From Ashinkailepas kermadecensis (lineage: Eukaryota; Arthropoda; Thecostraca; Neolepadidae): DNA of 64,000 nucleotides. The stretch spans positions 186,001 to 250,000 of the forward strand of contig JAOTOM010004563.1 in NCBI GenBank assembly GCA_034440615.1. The letters run 5' to 3'. Shown here one piece after another: positions 35,836-46,855 of this stretch. The position numbers and the translations under genes are program-made. Each line of letters begins with the position of its first letter. Positions within the stretch are counted from its first letter, which is position 1. Under the pieces are notes generated by a model. It was not told where the DNA came from, made no database searches, and was given only the letters and a program-made list of their open reading frames with translations.

Positions 35836-37170
35836 CTGAAAGAGATAAACGTTTGGTTACGGCGAGTCGGAGGAGGCCGCCACCGGCCCTCACCACGCCC
35901 CACATGTGAGACGTCCAGCCGACGTGACGTGGCTGCCGAGACGGCCAAGCCAACGGCTTTGCTGAGGCCGCGACCTCTCCACTGTGCAGACCAATGCTAA
36001 TATCCAGTCATTCAGATGACGTCAGCGGTCGCGGCGGACGTGAGCTCACACAGCCAACCGGCGGCTGTGGACTGGGGACGACTGGTCAGCCGATCCAATG
36101 GGGGCGGCGCCCAGCTGAATGAGAACACCCACCCAGCTGGCTTAAATCCGTCGTAGACCCGCCTCCGTTCCATTCTCCTTCACGTGAGGCTGCGCCGACG
36201 GTCGCGTTTTATTGGAAACGCAAGCAGAGCAAACGCTCTGATAAACGATTAAGACCGGCAAAAAACGGTGCCCTGGGGGCATCAGCGTAGCCTGAGCATG
36301 CGCATCGGGAGTGCACCCCGCTATATACGAACCCAAGGGCCGAATCGATTGCATCGGTCATGCAGCGCCCGCTATAATCCCACTCCGCTATATTCCCACG
36401 AGCGGGTGACCAGCGAGTGCCGCAGGCCTCCGTCGGCCCGCATCATGTCCAAACGTGACCGCAAGGCACCGCCGTCCACTCATTGTCAGACAACTATATA
36501 TTCAGCACTAATGCCGACGACCTTGCCCGCAGCCAGCTGGTTCAGATGAGTGCGCCCGAGTCAGTTAGACGCCATAAATTCGGTAATTATGAGCGAGCAA
36601 TCAGCAACGCTTCATCCAGCACGAGATCAGGAGCGGTCACGAGAGCACGTCCCGTACCAGCCACCTCACCCAAGGCACGCCCTGGGCACGGCTTCATCGT
36701 TCTGGGCGACGCGCGTTTCACCGAAGTAGTGAAATTCGCGGAATGAAAAAGCCCGGCTTAAGCCGGTGGCATTATCGGCGGGGAGGCGCGATGCACCACA
36801 GAGTACCCTTGGACCTGACAGGGCTGCAGGTGCCCGACAGGTAATCCGGCCGATACCTGGACATGGCCGGCGGCATTCATTAGGCGCGTCGGTGCGTCAG
36901 CGACTGCTAGGATTACCCTACCCACCCTACCCGGCGGCGGGTCTCCAGCGGCGCGGTACAATCTCGCCTGGGCGCCGGTCGGACGCACACGGGCTACGTG
37001 ACAGCCTCTTCCATCAGCAAAAGTCCATCAGCGAAACCGACTGCGGTGGATCCATCACAACGGCATGACGACATGCGTCGCCACACGGATCGCCGGCCGT
37101 GTCCACGCTCATTAGTTCCCGCGCATCGGCACAGTGCTGGCTGGTGCGGGTCGGCGGCAACATCAGTGGA
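35836..37170. other. unique intronic sequence
   Basis: No array. A plus-strand frame at 36483-36746 (87 codons, starting MSDNYIFSTNADD) is not compositionally biased but resembles nothing I recognise. Probably a chance frame. Confidence 0.45.
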
Positions 37171-38995
37171 CCTATACACCGCCGCACGTCCCCAGACAGC
37201 AGGGGTAGCGGCAACAGGAGCGGCCGTACACATCGCCGCACGTCCTCAGACAGCAGGAGTGGCCGTACACACCGCCGCACGTCCCCAGACAGCAGGGGTA
37301 GCGGCAACAGGAGCGGCCGTACACATCGCCGCACATCTCCAGACGACAGCAGTGGTCGTACACACCACCACACGTCTCCTGACAACAGCAGTGGCCGTCG
37401 TACACACCGCCGCACGTCTCCAGACAACAGCAGTGGCCGTCGTACACACCACCGCACGTCTCCAGACAACAGCAGTGGTCGTACACACCGCCGCACGTCT
37501 CCAGACAACAGCAGTGGCCGTACACACCGCCGCACGTCTCCAGACGACAGGAGTGGCCGTACTCACCACCACACGTCTCCCGACAACAGTGGTGGTACAC
37601 ACCACCACACGTCTCCAGACAACAGCAGTGACCGTACACACCGCCGCACGTCTCCAGACAGCAGCAGTGGTCGTACACACCGCCGCACGTCTCCAGACAA
37701 CAGAGGCGTACACACCACACATGTCTCCAGACAACAGCAGTGGCCGTACACACCCGCACGTCTCCAGACAACAGCAGTGGCCGTACACACCACCACGTCA
37801 ACGACAGGAGCCCCCCACATGTCTCCCGACAACAGTGGTGGTACACACCACCACACGTCTCCAGACAACAGCAGTGACCGTACACACCACCGCACGTCTC
37901 CAGACAGCAGCAGTGGCCGTACACACCGCCGCACGTCTCCAGACAGCAGCAGTGGCCGTACACACCGCCGCACGTCTCCAGACAACAACAGTGGCCGTAC
38001 ACACCACCGCACGTCTCCAGACAACAGCAGTGGCCGTCGTACACACCGCCGCACGTCTCCAGACAACAGCAGTGGCCGTACACACCGCCGCACGTCTCCA
38101 GACAGCAGCAGTGGCCGTACACACCGCCGCACGTCTCCAGACAACAGCAGTGGCCGTACTCACCACCACACGTCTCCCGACAACAGTGGTGGTACACACC
38201 ACCACACGTCTCCAGACAACAGCAGTGACCGTACACACCGCCGCACGTCTCCAGACAGCAGCAGTGGCCGTACACACCGCCGCACGTCTCCAGACGACAG
38301 GAGTGGCCGCACTCACCACCACACGTCTCCCGACAACAGTGGTGGTACACACCACCACACGTCTCCAGACAACAGCAGTGACCGTACACACCGCCGCACG
38401 TCTCCAGACAGCAGCAGTGGCCGTACACACCGCCGCACGTCTCCAGACGACAGGAGTGGCCGCACTCACCACACACGTCTCCCGACAACGTGGTGGTAAC
38501 ACCACCACACGTCTCCAGACAACAGCAGTACCGTACAACACCGCCGCACGTCTCGGAAGGGGGGGGGCGTACACACCGCCGCACCGTGGTCCGACAACAG
38601 TGGTGGACACACCACCACACGTCTCCAGACAACAGCAGTGACCGTACACACCGCCGCACGTCTCCAGACAGCAGCAGTGGCCGTACACACCGCCGCACGT
38701 CTCCAGACGACAGGAGTGGCCGTACTCACCACCACACGTCTCCCGACAACAGTGGTGGTACACACCGCCGCACGTCTCCAGACAACAGCAGTGGCCGTAC
38801 ACACCGCCGCACGTCTCCAGACAACAGCAGTGGCCGTACACACCGCCGCACGTCTCCAGACAACAGCAGTGGCCGTCGTACACACCGCCGCACGTCTCCA
38901 GACAACAGTGGCCGCACACACCGCCGCGCGTCTCCAGACAACAGTGGCCGTACACACCGCCGCACGTCTCCAGACAGCAGCAGTGCCAGTGTGTC
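37171..38995. repeat. 39-bp tandem array (about 46 copies, 1.8 kb)
   Basis: Basic unit GTACACACCGCCGCACGTCT plus CCAGACAACAGCAGTGGCC, with many variant classes (GACAGCAGCAGTGG, GACGACAGGAGTGG, ACTCACCACCACACGTCTCCCG) and higher-order recurrence, for example the block near 38150-38290 recurring at 38270-38410. Because 39 is divisible by three, frames of over 450 codons run through it on both strands; these are artefacts. Confidence 0.98.
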
Positions 38996-39184
38996 GTCAG
39001 GCCGCTGCCGGCTGCCGCGGTCTGGCCGGCCGGCGCAGACAAACATGGTGTCCGGGGCGATGGGGCGCGGACGGGCGGGGGGCGCACCAGTCCCTACATG
39101 GCCGGGCCGGCGCCAGTGCCAACCCGTCGCCGCCAGACGCGCATACTAAAGTCGCCGGACAGACTCAGTCAATTACAGCCCAGC

Positions 39185-39770
39185 CAGCGGCGCCAGTTGG
39201 TGGCGGTGCCAGTCGGCAGCGGAATCGGGCGACAGCGGCGCCAGCTGGTAGCAACGTCAGTCGGCAGCGGAATCGGGCGACAGCGGCGTCAGTTAGCAGA
39301 GGCGTCAGCTGACAGCAACGTCAGTCGACAGCGGCATCAGTTGGAAGCAGCATCGACTGGCAGCAGCGTCGACTGGCAGCAGCGTCGGCTGGTAGCAGCG
39401 TCGGTTGGCAGCAGCGTCGGCTGGCAGCAGCGTCGGCTGGTAGCAGCGTCGGCTGGTAGCAGCGGCGGCTGATAGCAGCGTCGGTCGGCAGCAGCGTCAG
39501 CTGGCAGCAGCGTCAGCTGGCAGTTGCGTCAGCTGGCAGCAGCGTCGGCTGGCAGCAGCGTCGGCTGGTAGCAGCGTCAGCTGGTAGCAGCGTCGGTCGG
39601 CAGCAGCGTCGGCTGGTAGCAGCGTCGGTCGGCAGCAGCGTCAGCTGGCAGCAGCGTCAGCTGGCAGCAGCGTCAGCTGGCAGTTGCGTCAGCTGGCAGC
39701 AGCGTCGGCTGGCAGCAGCGTCGGCTGGTAGCAGCGTCAGCTGGTAGCAGCGTCGGTCGGCAGCGGTGTA
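39185..39770. repeat. 16-bp tandem array (about 35 copies)
   Basis: Unit GGCAGCAGCGTCAGCT with variants GGTAGCAGCGTCGGCT and GGCAGCAGCGTCGGTC. A longer 48-bp form is present at 39185-39300. The segment around 39495-39585 recurs at about 39650-39750. Confidence 0.96.
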
Positions 39771-40702
39771 ACCGGGCGACATCCACGATGTCATCTCAAT
39801 GGCATTTACGATTCCTGCCATGCGAATGCTCCGGCATCAGCTTGGTGCGTGGCCAAATGCATGTCCTTTGACACCAGATATAAAAACCCGGCTACGTCGC
39901 TGGATGGTGGTGGCGAATGAGCAGTCACGTTCGGGCAGATTTCCCCGGCTCTCCGGTCGATGAGCTGTGATTTGCAGACCGGATTGTTGGGGAGAGTCCA
40001 TAAATCATGAATGTGATTATTTCCTAAGCCATCGTCAATGGAACGTCTGAGTATTCCACTAGGACTACGTACGTAGGCACATACCTTTCACTTCACACCA
40101 ACCGCCAATGCTAAAAAGGGGCCAAGACAGCTCTTTTCCAGAGGTTAAAAATATAAATATTGAAAGCAAACTCAATGCTACTAAAAGCTGAACCTTAGGC
40201 AGACAAAATTGACATACCTACTTCGGCTTGGTATCCTACCGAAATGTTCTGCGTCATTAGGCGTAAAGTTGATGAAACGATGCATGAAGGCATTCGCAGC
40301 ATCGAACGATGCGCTACTGGCGCTGCATAATGAAAATGGCCCAGATCTCTCCAACCTCCTCAAGAATAGGCCGATGGCACGACGCACCACGACCCCTCCA
40401 TGATTGTCTCAACGCGCCAGTGACACGCATCTGACAGCAGTTAGATGACCTGCTCGTGAATGGCTAACATATCACGACTCCCGTCACCAGGGCAGTTCCC
40501 CGTCCAGCAGCGGCGCCAGTCCCGGCGGCAGTGCAACGAGTCAAGTGGACTCTAAAACTCAGAAACGCGACCACATCTGCCGCCGAAAACCGGCAACTAC
40601 ATCAGTGGCGGATCTCACGGCAAGTATGATTCCACTAATAGTTCAATTAGTTAACACGGGCTCTGAAACATATAAATGAGCTTGGTTTAACCAAAGGAAT
40701 AG
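39771..40702. other. unique, less GC-rich sequence
   Basis: No feature recognised. The base composition drops clearly here compared with the left two thirds of the window. Confidence 0.5.
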
Positions 40703-41060
40703 CATGGAATGACCGGACCTACCAGGTGGCACGGACAGAACCGTACCCAAGAGTGGCTATTCAGATTAAACAGCGTCCACGTTCAACTGCGCAATTTTCA
40801 CGTGCAAAAACATGCTTAGTGCTGATATACATAGTCGTCGCGATTTATCCGTGTTCAGCATCAAAGGAATGTTCAGGGGGAATATTACGGCCAAAGCAAA
40901 GGTTGTCGGAGTCCTCTTAGTGATGCCTTTACCGCACAGGCTTTGGGAAATGCGTGGTTTCGAACCCGACACTAATAATTACCACTAGAGGGTACATCAG
41001 GTCAGTCGATCACAAGGTCACATATCGACACCATCGACACCTGGAACATGGAGCGACGAA
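40703..41060 (+). repeat. diverged dispersed repeat, copy A
   Basis: Begins GGAATGACCGGAC and shares an ordered series of motifs with 41768-42125: GTGCTGA(T/C)AT, ATGCGTGG(T/C)TTCG, CACTAATAAT or CACCAATAAT, GAGGGTA and ATCGACAC. Probably an old transposon fragment. Confidence 0.6.
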
Positions 41061-41150
41061 CCTAATAAAGAACAAGGGGGAACTACCCAAAAAAATAGCG
41101 TGGGTAAAATCGGACTCAAGAGTTGGCATGACACGGACCTACGACGTGTC

Positions 41151-41524
41151 TTGGAGTCTTGGAGTGACTGGACCGATATGTGGCTTGGAGTGACTGGACC
41201 GAGATGTGGCCTGGAGTGACCGAACCGAGATGTCGCTTGGAGTGACTGGACCGAGATATGGCTTGGAGTGACTGGACCGAGATGCGGCCTGGAGTGACTG
41301 GACCCGGACGTGGCTTTGAGTGACTGGACCGAGATGTGGCCTGGAGTGACTGGACCGGGACGTAGCTTTGAGTGACTGGACCGAGATGTCGCCTGGAGTG
41401 ACTGGACCGGGACGTGGCTTTGAGTGACTGGACCGAGATGTCGCCTGGAGTGACTGGACCGGGACGTGGCTTTGAGTGATTGGACCGAGATGTCGCCTGG
41501 AGTGACTGGACCGGGACGTGGCAT
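41151..41524. repeat. 26-bp tandem array (about 14 copies)
   Basis: Unit GGAGTGACTGGACCGAGATG plus TGGCCT. Alternating GAGATGTCGCCT and GGGACGTGGCTT copies form a 52-bp dimer in the right half. Confidence 0.97.
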
Positions 41525-41767
41525 GGCCAGTCCACCGACACAACCGCAGCCAATCGTCTGCTTGTTTTTCGACCGAGCGCGAGGAGAATATGAATAAAAC
41601 GCAAGCTTCCTATTGTGCAGGAAGAGTACGAGCCCTGGAGCCATTTTTTGGGGACGGCATGTTATTAGGCTATGCAAGTTCGAGGAAAGCCCCTGGATAT
41701 TTAACACGTCACAACAGAAAGATGTTCTGAAGGAACTGATGTTTGGTGGCGGGCCGGTTGTGTCAAA

Positions 41768-42125
41768 ACATTGGAATGACCGGAGTTTCAAATTTAGCAA
41801 GAGCTGTGGACGTGACCATTGAGGTGGCCGTTTCCACATCAGATTGCACGATTTTCATTGCAAGGTTTGGTGCTGACATGCAGTCCCTCGGACTTATCCA
41901 ACGGGAAACTCAGGAAGTCTACTTATCAGGCATATTGCCACCAGCACAGCGGTTACCGGGAGTTCTGGTCCTGCCTGTGCACCGAAAAAGGATTCCAAAA
42001 ATGCGTGGCTTCGGACTTGCAACACCAATAATCGCTGCCCGAGGGTATGCCAGGCATGTGACCATTCGCATTCGGTCATACACTGACTTCGGTCATACAT
42101 TGACACTATCGACACGTCAGTTCGG
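41768..42125 (+). repeat. diverged dispersed repeat, copy B
   Basis: Begins GGAATGACCGGAG and aligns, with gaps, to 40703-41060 in the same orientation, so the pair flanks the 26-bp array. A 140-codon frame (41743-42165) runs through it, but copy A does not preserve it, which argues against a coding function. Confidence 0.6.
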
Positions 42126-43085
42126 GTTGGAAGTCAAGAAACCTAAGCCACATGACCACCATTAGCTCAGGAAGCCCAGACGACTAACTTGCCAATGCAC
42201 AAACTAGAAGAGGGGACAGTCTTTCCTCTGATCCGTCCCAGAGACAGGGGCAGATACAGGAGGAACTGGAGACATGTGTGAACAGGTGGCGACCGTCCGA
42301 CCTGGAAAGGCCGGATGCCCCTTGAGGGATGCTCTCCCCCCCCCGCTCAATGTATTTTCAGCCAAAGGTGGGTCTTTTCAGAGGAACAGGCGCTGAAGTA
42401 TGCTACAGTGGTCAAGTCTCCCCTTTCAACGAATTTTTCCACCGAAGGCACCCCTCCGAGGAAATGTTCCCCCTCCCCCATGGAAATTCCTGTAACCGCC
42501 CCTGCTCAGAGATGCTACCGTTACAACTAGGTACATAGGTATGCATGTGGACTGCTGGGAACCTGCACACATTCTACCAGCTGTATGTGGCAAAACAATA
42601 CCTGGGACGTTTAAATTATTCAACAGGCGTACAATGGTTAGCGGTGCTCACAAAGCAATGTGAAATAGAACTAGGTACCTATGTGAGCTAAAGGTTAACA
42701 CCTATTAGGGTGGTGCCTGAATTCATGGGCTCTGCCACAGTGGAATGAGGGAACCGCTAGAGGGGTCACGTGCCCTTCTCAACATAATTAGCACTTCCCA
42801 TTATGCCGGTGAGCTTTTCATGGAAAAATTCGACCTAAGACGCCCAATGTTCTCCCCTCCCCTCCGCAACTTCTTCGTCATGGTAGGGCACACGCTATAT
42901 CCCTATAATTCAAGATATGCAATACAAGTAAAGCTAGGTAGGCCTGCTTGCAACGCATCATGTTCAGGGTGCAATGAAGCAAAACAAGTTAATACAGGTT
43001 AGTTCAGTTACAACACATCACTTTCAGATTAGAGCTGGCAGGAAGCAGCATTTGCCCAGGCAAGTTAGCAATCAGGTTGTCTTAC
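42126..43085. other. intron 1 start: transposon-like remnants
   Basis: 42310-42510 has a C9 run and decayed C-rich units, and ends CCCATGGAAATTCCTGTAAC, which resembles 43951-43976. ACTAGGTAC words recur at 42529 and 42671. No coding recognised. Confidence 0.5.
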
Positions 43086-43209
43086 CTTCCTCAAGGAGCC
43101 TCTCGACGTGAAGAAAAACGTTAGGAAAGGCAGCAAGCTGCTTCCGGTCTTTTAGTAGTTGTGCTAGGTAGTCAGCTATGCTCTGTGTGGTGTTAGTAGA
43201 TTCACCCAT
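43086..43209 (-). CDS. how: how coding exon 1 (start codon, QUA1 dimerisation region)
   Basis: This exon encodes residues 1-41 plus the first base of codon 42. It begins MGESTNTTQSIADYLAQLLK and continues to the HVERLLEE motif. Residues about 9-41 match the QUA1 helix-turn-helix that dimerises STAR proteins. The donor is G|GTAAG at 43086/43085 (phase 1). I chose the ATG at 43209 because an in-frame TAG lies five codons upstream and QUA1 begins just after it. The protein therefore lacks the long glutamine-rich N-terminal extension known in Drosophila How. An AG at about 43230 on the minus strand follows a loosely pyrimidine-rich stretch, so a further non-coding 5' exon upstream is possible. 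The codons ACT AAC (residues 5-6) form a quaking-type recognition hexamer. Confidence 0.95.
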
Positions 43210-43214
43210 GATTA
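43192..43214 (-). promoter_or_regulatory. how: candidate bipartite quaking/How response element at the how start codon
   Basis: On the transcript strand a UAAU half-site (43214-43211) is followed 13 nt later by ACUAAC (43197-43192, preceded by U). STAR dimers are known to bind an ACUAAY core with a UAAY half-site within about 20 nt; here the half-site comes first. The AUG lies between the two parts. This suggests autoregulation of translation or processing, but the short motifs could occur by chance. Confidence 0.35.
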
Positions 43215-43229
43215 GCCTAGAGAACTACC

Positions 43230-43450
43230 TGTAATAACCACAAAGAGATTCAGACCCCGACTGACGAGCCTCCTCCTGCGCCGGCGCTTCCCTTCCTTCT
43301 CCAGACTACCACGCTGCGCATGCGCAGTCAGTCGCCGCTGCCGCTAGAGGGCAGGCCCGGGCGGAGCGACCTGCCGCCAGGCGGCCGACCGACCAACCCA
43401 CCGCCAATCCGAGATCATGATCTTGACGGCCGTCCGCCCTGGCCATCGGC
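43230..43450 (-). promoter_or_regulatory. how: probable how 5' leader / promoter region
   Basis: This GC- and CpG-rich stretch lies immediately upstream of the how ATG. It holds a perfect palindromic NRF-1-like site (43315-43326) and a CCAAT pentamer on the plus strand at 43404-43408. No TATA box is seen. A splice acceptor-like AG near 43230 leaves open that part of this region is intron and the true start is further upstream. Confidence 0.4.
43315..43326. promoter_or_regulatory. palindromic NRF-1/Ewg-type motif TGCGCATGCGCA
   Basis: Perfect 12-bp palindrome containing GCGCATGCGC, the consensus bound by NRF-1 in vertebrates and its relative Ewg in insects. It lies about 106-117 bp upstream of the how start codon, a typical position for this motif in CpG-rich promoters. 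Binding is inferred. Confidence 0.5.
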
Positions 43451-43554
43451 GAAGATAAGTCAGAGTATCTGATGAATGCAGCTTGAAATCGAGCGTGCAT
43501 TCAGTTTGCATATTGCATGGTCGTGAAATTTCGCACTCGCGCACATTGACAACA

Positions 43555-43980
43555 GGAGCAGATAGAGAGAGGGAGCAGATGTCCACTGCGAAAGCACCTG
43601 GAGGGGCGCCTTTGCCTTCCAAGTGGCGCCTCTGGTTTAACAATTCAAAGGAGGGGCGCCATTCCTTCCAAGGGGCGCCCTTTCTTCCCCGAGGGGCGCC
43701 TCTGCTGAAAAAAAATCGAGGGGGGTTGCATTCGAGCCTTCCCGGATAGGCGCCTTTCTTTGCAAGGGAGTGCTTTTTCAACTGAGAGTGGCGCCACCTT
43801 CCATGGGATTGCATGCCCTCAGTTCCCCTTGTATCCGCCTATGGGTGATGGGCACTGGATACATGTGCTCCCATGGAGAATTCGCGCCCCTCTAACCCCT
43901 GAGCTCAACGGCCTCTTCAGCCGCATGTGCCTCCCCAGGGAAATTACACCCCCATGAAAATTACTGGATCCGCCACGGAA
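43555..43980. repeat. decayed GGGGCGCC repeats ending in a transposon-like tail
   Basis: Seven GGCGCC palindromes occur between about 43600 and 43797, in imperfect units of about 20 bp such as AGGGGCGCCATTCCTTCCA. The segment ends with CCCATGAAAATTACTGGATC at about 43952-43971, similar to the tail at about 42479-42504, suggesting two fragments of one element family. Confidence 0.55.
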
Positions 43981-44079
43981 TGACAAACAGGATGAGCAAA
44001 ATTGTGAGAAAAGCAACAAGTAGGTAACAACATGATTATATATTAAGTATCACTGCCAGCTCCAAAATTCAGGTGAGAG

Positions 44080-44835
44080 CCACCAAAAAAATCGAGTCGT
44101 GTGCGCGAATTATACACAGCGGGGCCCAAAAAAACTCGCGTCGAAACCGGAAAAATCGAGCTGTGGCCCCAACAAATTGCGTTTCGTTTCCAAAATTCCC
44201 GTACCCCATCCCAATATATCGCAAATAAATAGTGGGGACCCACAAAGTCTCGCCGGGGCCAGAAAACAAAAATCGCACCGGATCTCCGGAATTTCGCGCT
44301 GGGATCCCTCAAAATTACCGTTTGGAACCCAAGCATTCGCATCAGGAGCAACAAAATTCGCGTCGGATCCCCGAACATACACAGCGGGAACCCTAAAAGC
44401 ACACCCGAAGCTCGAAGCGTATTGAGGCCCTACGAAACATGCCGGGTACCGTAAAAACTGCAGAGCTTTTAAGTATGTGCCAGGCCCCTCAATAAACACA
44501 TCGGAAACTCTCAAAAGCACCCGAAGGCCCTCAAAACGCACCGTAGCTCTCAAACCAAACCGGGCGCACAAAGACGGCATGGGGCTTAAAAAGGAAGCCG
44601 GGGCCCACACAAAACGGTGTGACCCAAGTGGTGTACCGAAGGGGCCAAAGGAGGCAATTGAGAGGTGGCGGGGCCCAAAGAATCGCGCTGAGGCTTAAAA
44701 AAGCGCATGGGCCCCAGCAATTTCAACGGACCCGAAAAGAAGCAAGCTGAGCCCACGACAAAAATAAGCAGGAACAATGAAAAATTCATCGGGGCCCGGA
44801 AAAGCGCTCTGGAGCTCCCAAAATTACGCAATCAC
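44080..44835. repeat. highly decayed GGGGCCC-AAAA-CGCG array of about 20 bp
   Basis: Roughly 35 imperfect units of the form GGGGCCC(A)n(A/T)TCGC(G)TC, for example GGGGCCCAAAAAAACTCGCG near 44120. Spacing stays near 20-21 bp while the sequence is heavily diverged. Confidence 0.7.
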
Positions 44836-46150
44836 AAAACCACAAAATCAGTTAATTTCTAAGCTAAAGATTTCTGTCTTGATGATATTTCGACTTATGT
44901 GCTTCGAAATACTTATGCACAAGCCGTTCAGGTATAACGCCGGACTATCATGCGTATTTCCTGTGTAATATCTGTGTCGCCCTTTCCAGGGACTCGCTTA
45001 AGAATCCTTACTGGGGGAATGCCTCAGAATATCTGCTAAAATTAAGTATTCTTGCTAGTTTCATCGATATTGCTCATGCAACTTCAAACATTTTCCGATC
45101 AATGGATGGGGAGCAGGATTGCTCATCCAGTTAACATGCTATTCGAGTTATTGAGTCCCTTCCCCAGCAAAACTTCCAAGACAAGATATGGCACAGAAGC
45201 GTTCGTGTTCCCGGTGGTCTTCAAACTTTCCTTCGGTGGCCACTAGGGAACAGAGGCATGGAGACGCCCACGGGGATGTTTTGTGAAATTGATTCCGAAG
45301 TCAAAGCATGCACTAGCCTTGGGCTCTCCCCAGCGCTGCGAACTAGGGACAGGGGAGGAGTGGCAGCTCTATAGGGCTCTATGTTAAATAGCTGTTTCCT
45401 TGGAGGTAGAATCGACCATTGAGGGGCAATGTCCCACCTAAAATTATATAAAACGACACCGATGCCTCTCAGTTCCCCGTCCTCTCCTTCGGCGTAGGCT
45501 ACTTGCGAAAATGAAGCAATAACAGTCGCGTATACCACCTGTGCGCCCAACCATCAGCTATTGGCCGTAACGACCAACTCTACATCCTCTTCACGCCAAG
45601 TTCCAACTAACTCGTTTAAACCAGGAAGTAAGAGCGGACATCATGTCTGGTACACACGAAGAGTGCTCGGGTTCTACTGGAGCATGGAACGTCCAAATTG
45701 TCTCGCTTCAGCCGCTGCTCGGTTGGGAGAAGTGGCTGAATCCCTGCACTTCAAACCGACGAGGGGAAATCGCCGATCAAGCGGTGTGCTACCTTCCATG
45801 AACGACGGGTTCCACCACCATCACGCCAGTTCGAGACCATTCCACTGGTGTCGGGACGTGGCGGGGGAACGACGAGCACGAGCTGACCGGTACCTACGCC
45901 GATGCACGCAAACAAATGAGGAAATCCCGTTGGACTCAGTGCGAGGAGGATGCCAACTGGCCGGTGGTGCGCGGCTGCACGCGAATGGTTCGATTACAGT
46001 GCGCCTCCAGTCGGCTGGTGCACCTGTTGGTCGGTACAGACAGCGCCGCCGGCGGCGACGCCGTTCGACGGCTTGTTGCTCGGTAGATCCGAGGCGACGG
46101 CCGACGGCAAAAATAGACTGTGATGGACGGCAGCAACTGCCGCTCATTGG
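44836..46150. other. unique sequence
   Basis: No array. A plus-strand frame of about 190 codons (45561-46130) is open before it runs into the AC repeat, with no similarity I recognise and an opposing overlapping frame. Not called as a gene. Confidence 0.45.

Positions 46151-46855
<705 letters not shown>

Larger units (their letters stand above)
35836..43085 (-). other. how: how intron 1 (7.25 kb)
   Basis: The GTAAG donor and TTTCAG acceptor are visible. The intron is dominated by a 39-bp array (37171-38995), a 16-bp array (39185-39770) and a 26-bp array (41151-41524). It also contains a diverged repeat pair and a transposon-like tail near 42.3-42.5 kb. Confidence 0.93.

Noticed and set aside
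36483..36746. 87-codon plus frame in intron 1
   Set aside because: Ordinary composition, but no recognised similarity, no splice context and antisense to how. Not enough to call a gene.
37172..38698. 508-codon minus frame and 466- to 547-codon plus frames
   Set aside because: They are translations of the 39-bp array. Open frames exist in several phases on both strands only because the unit length is divisible by three.
40945..40985. Possible tRNA T-arm (GGTTTCGAACCC)
   Set aside because: No A box, anticodon arm or acceptor stem can be folded around it. It is part of the dispersed repeat pair.
41743..42165. 140-codon plus frame
   Set aside because: Coincides with one copy of a diverged repeat. 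The other copy does not keep the frame.
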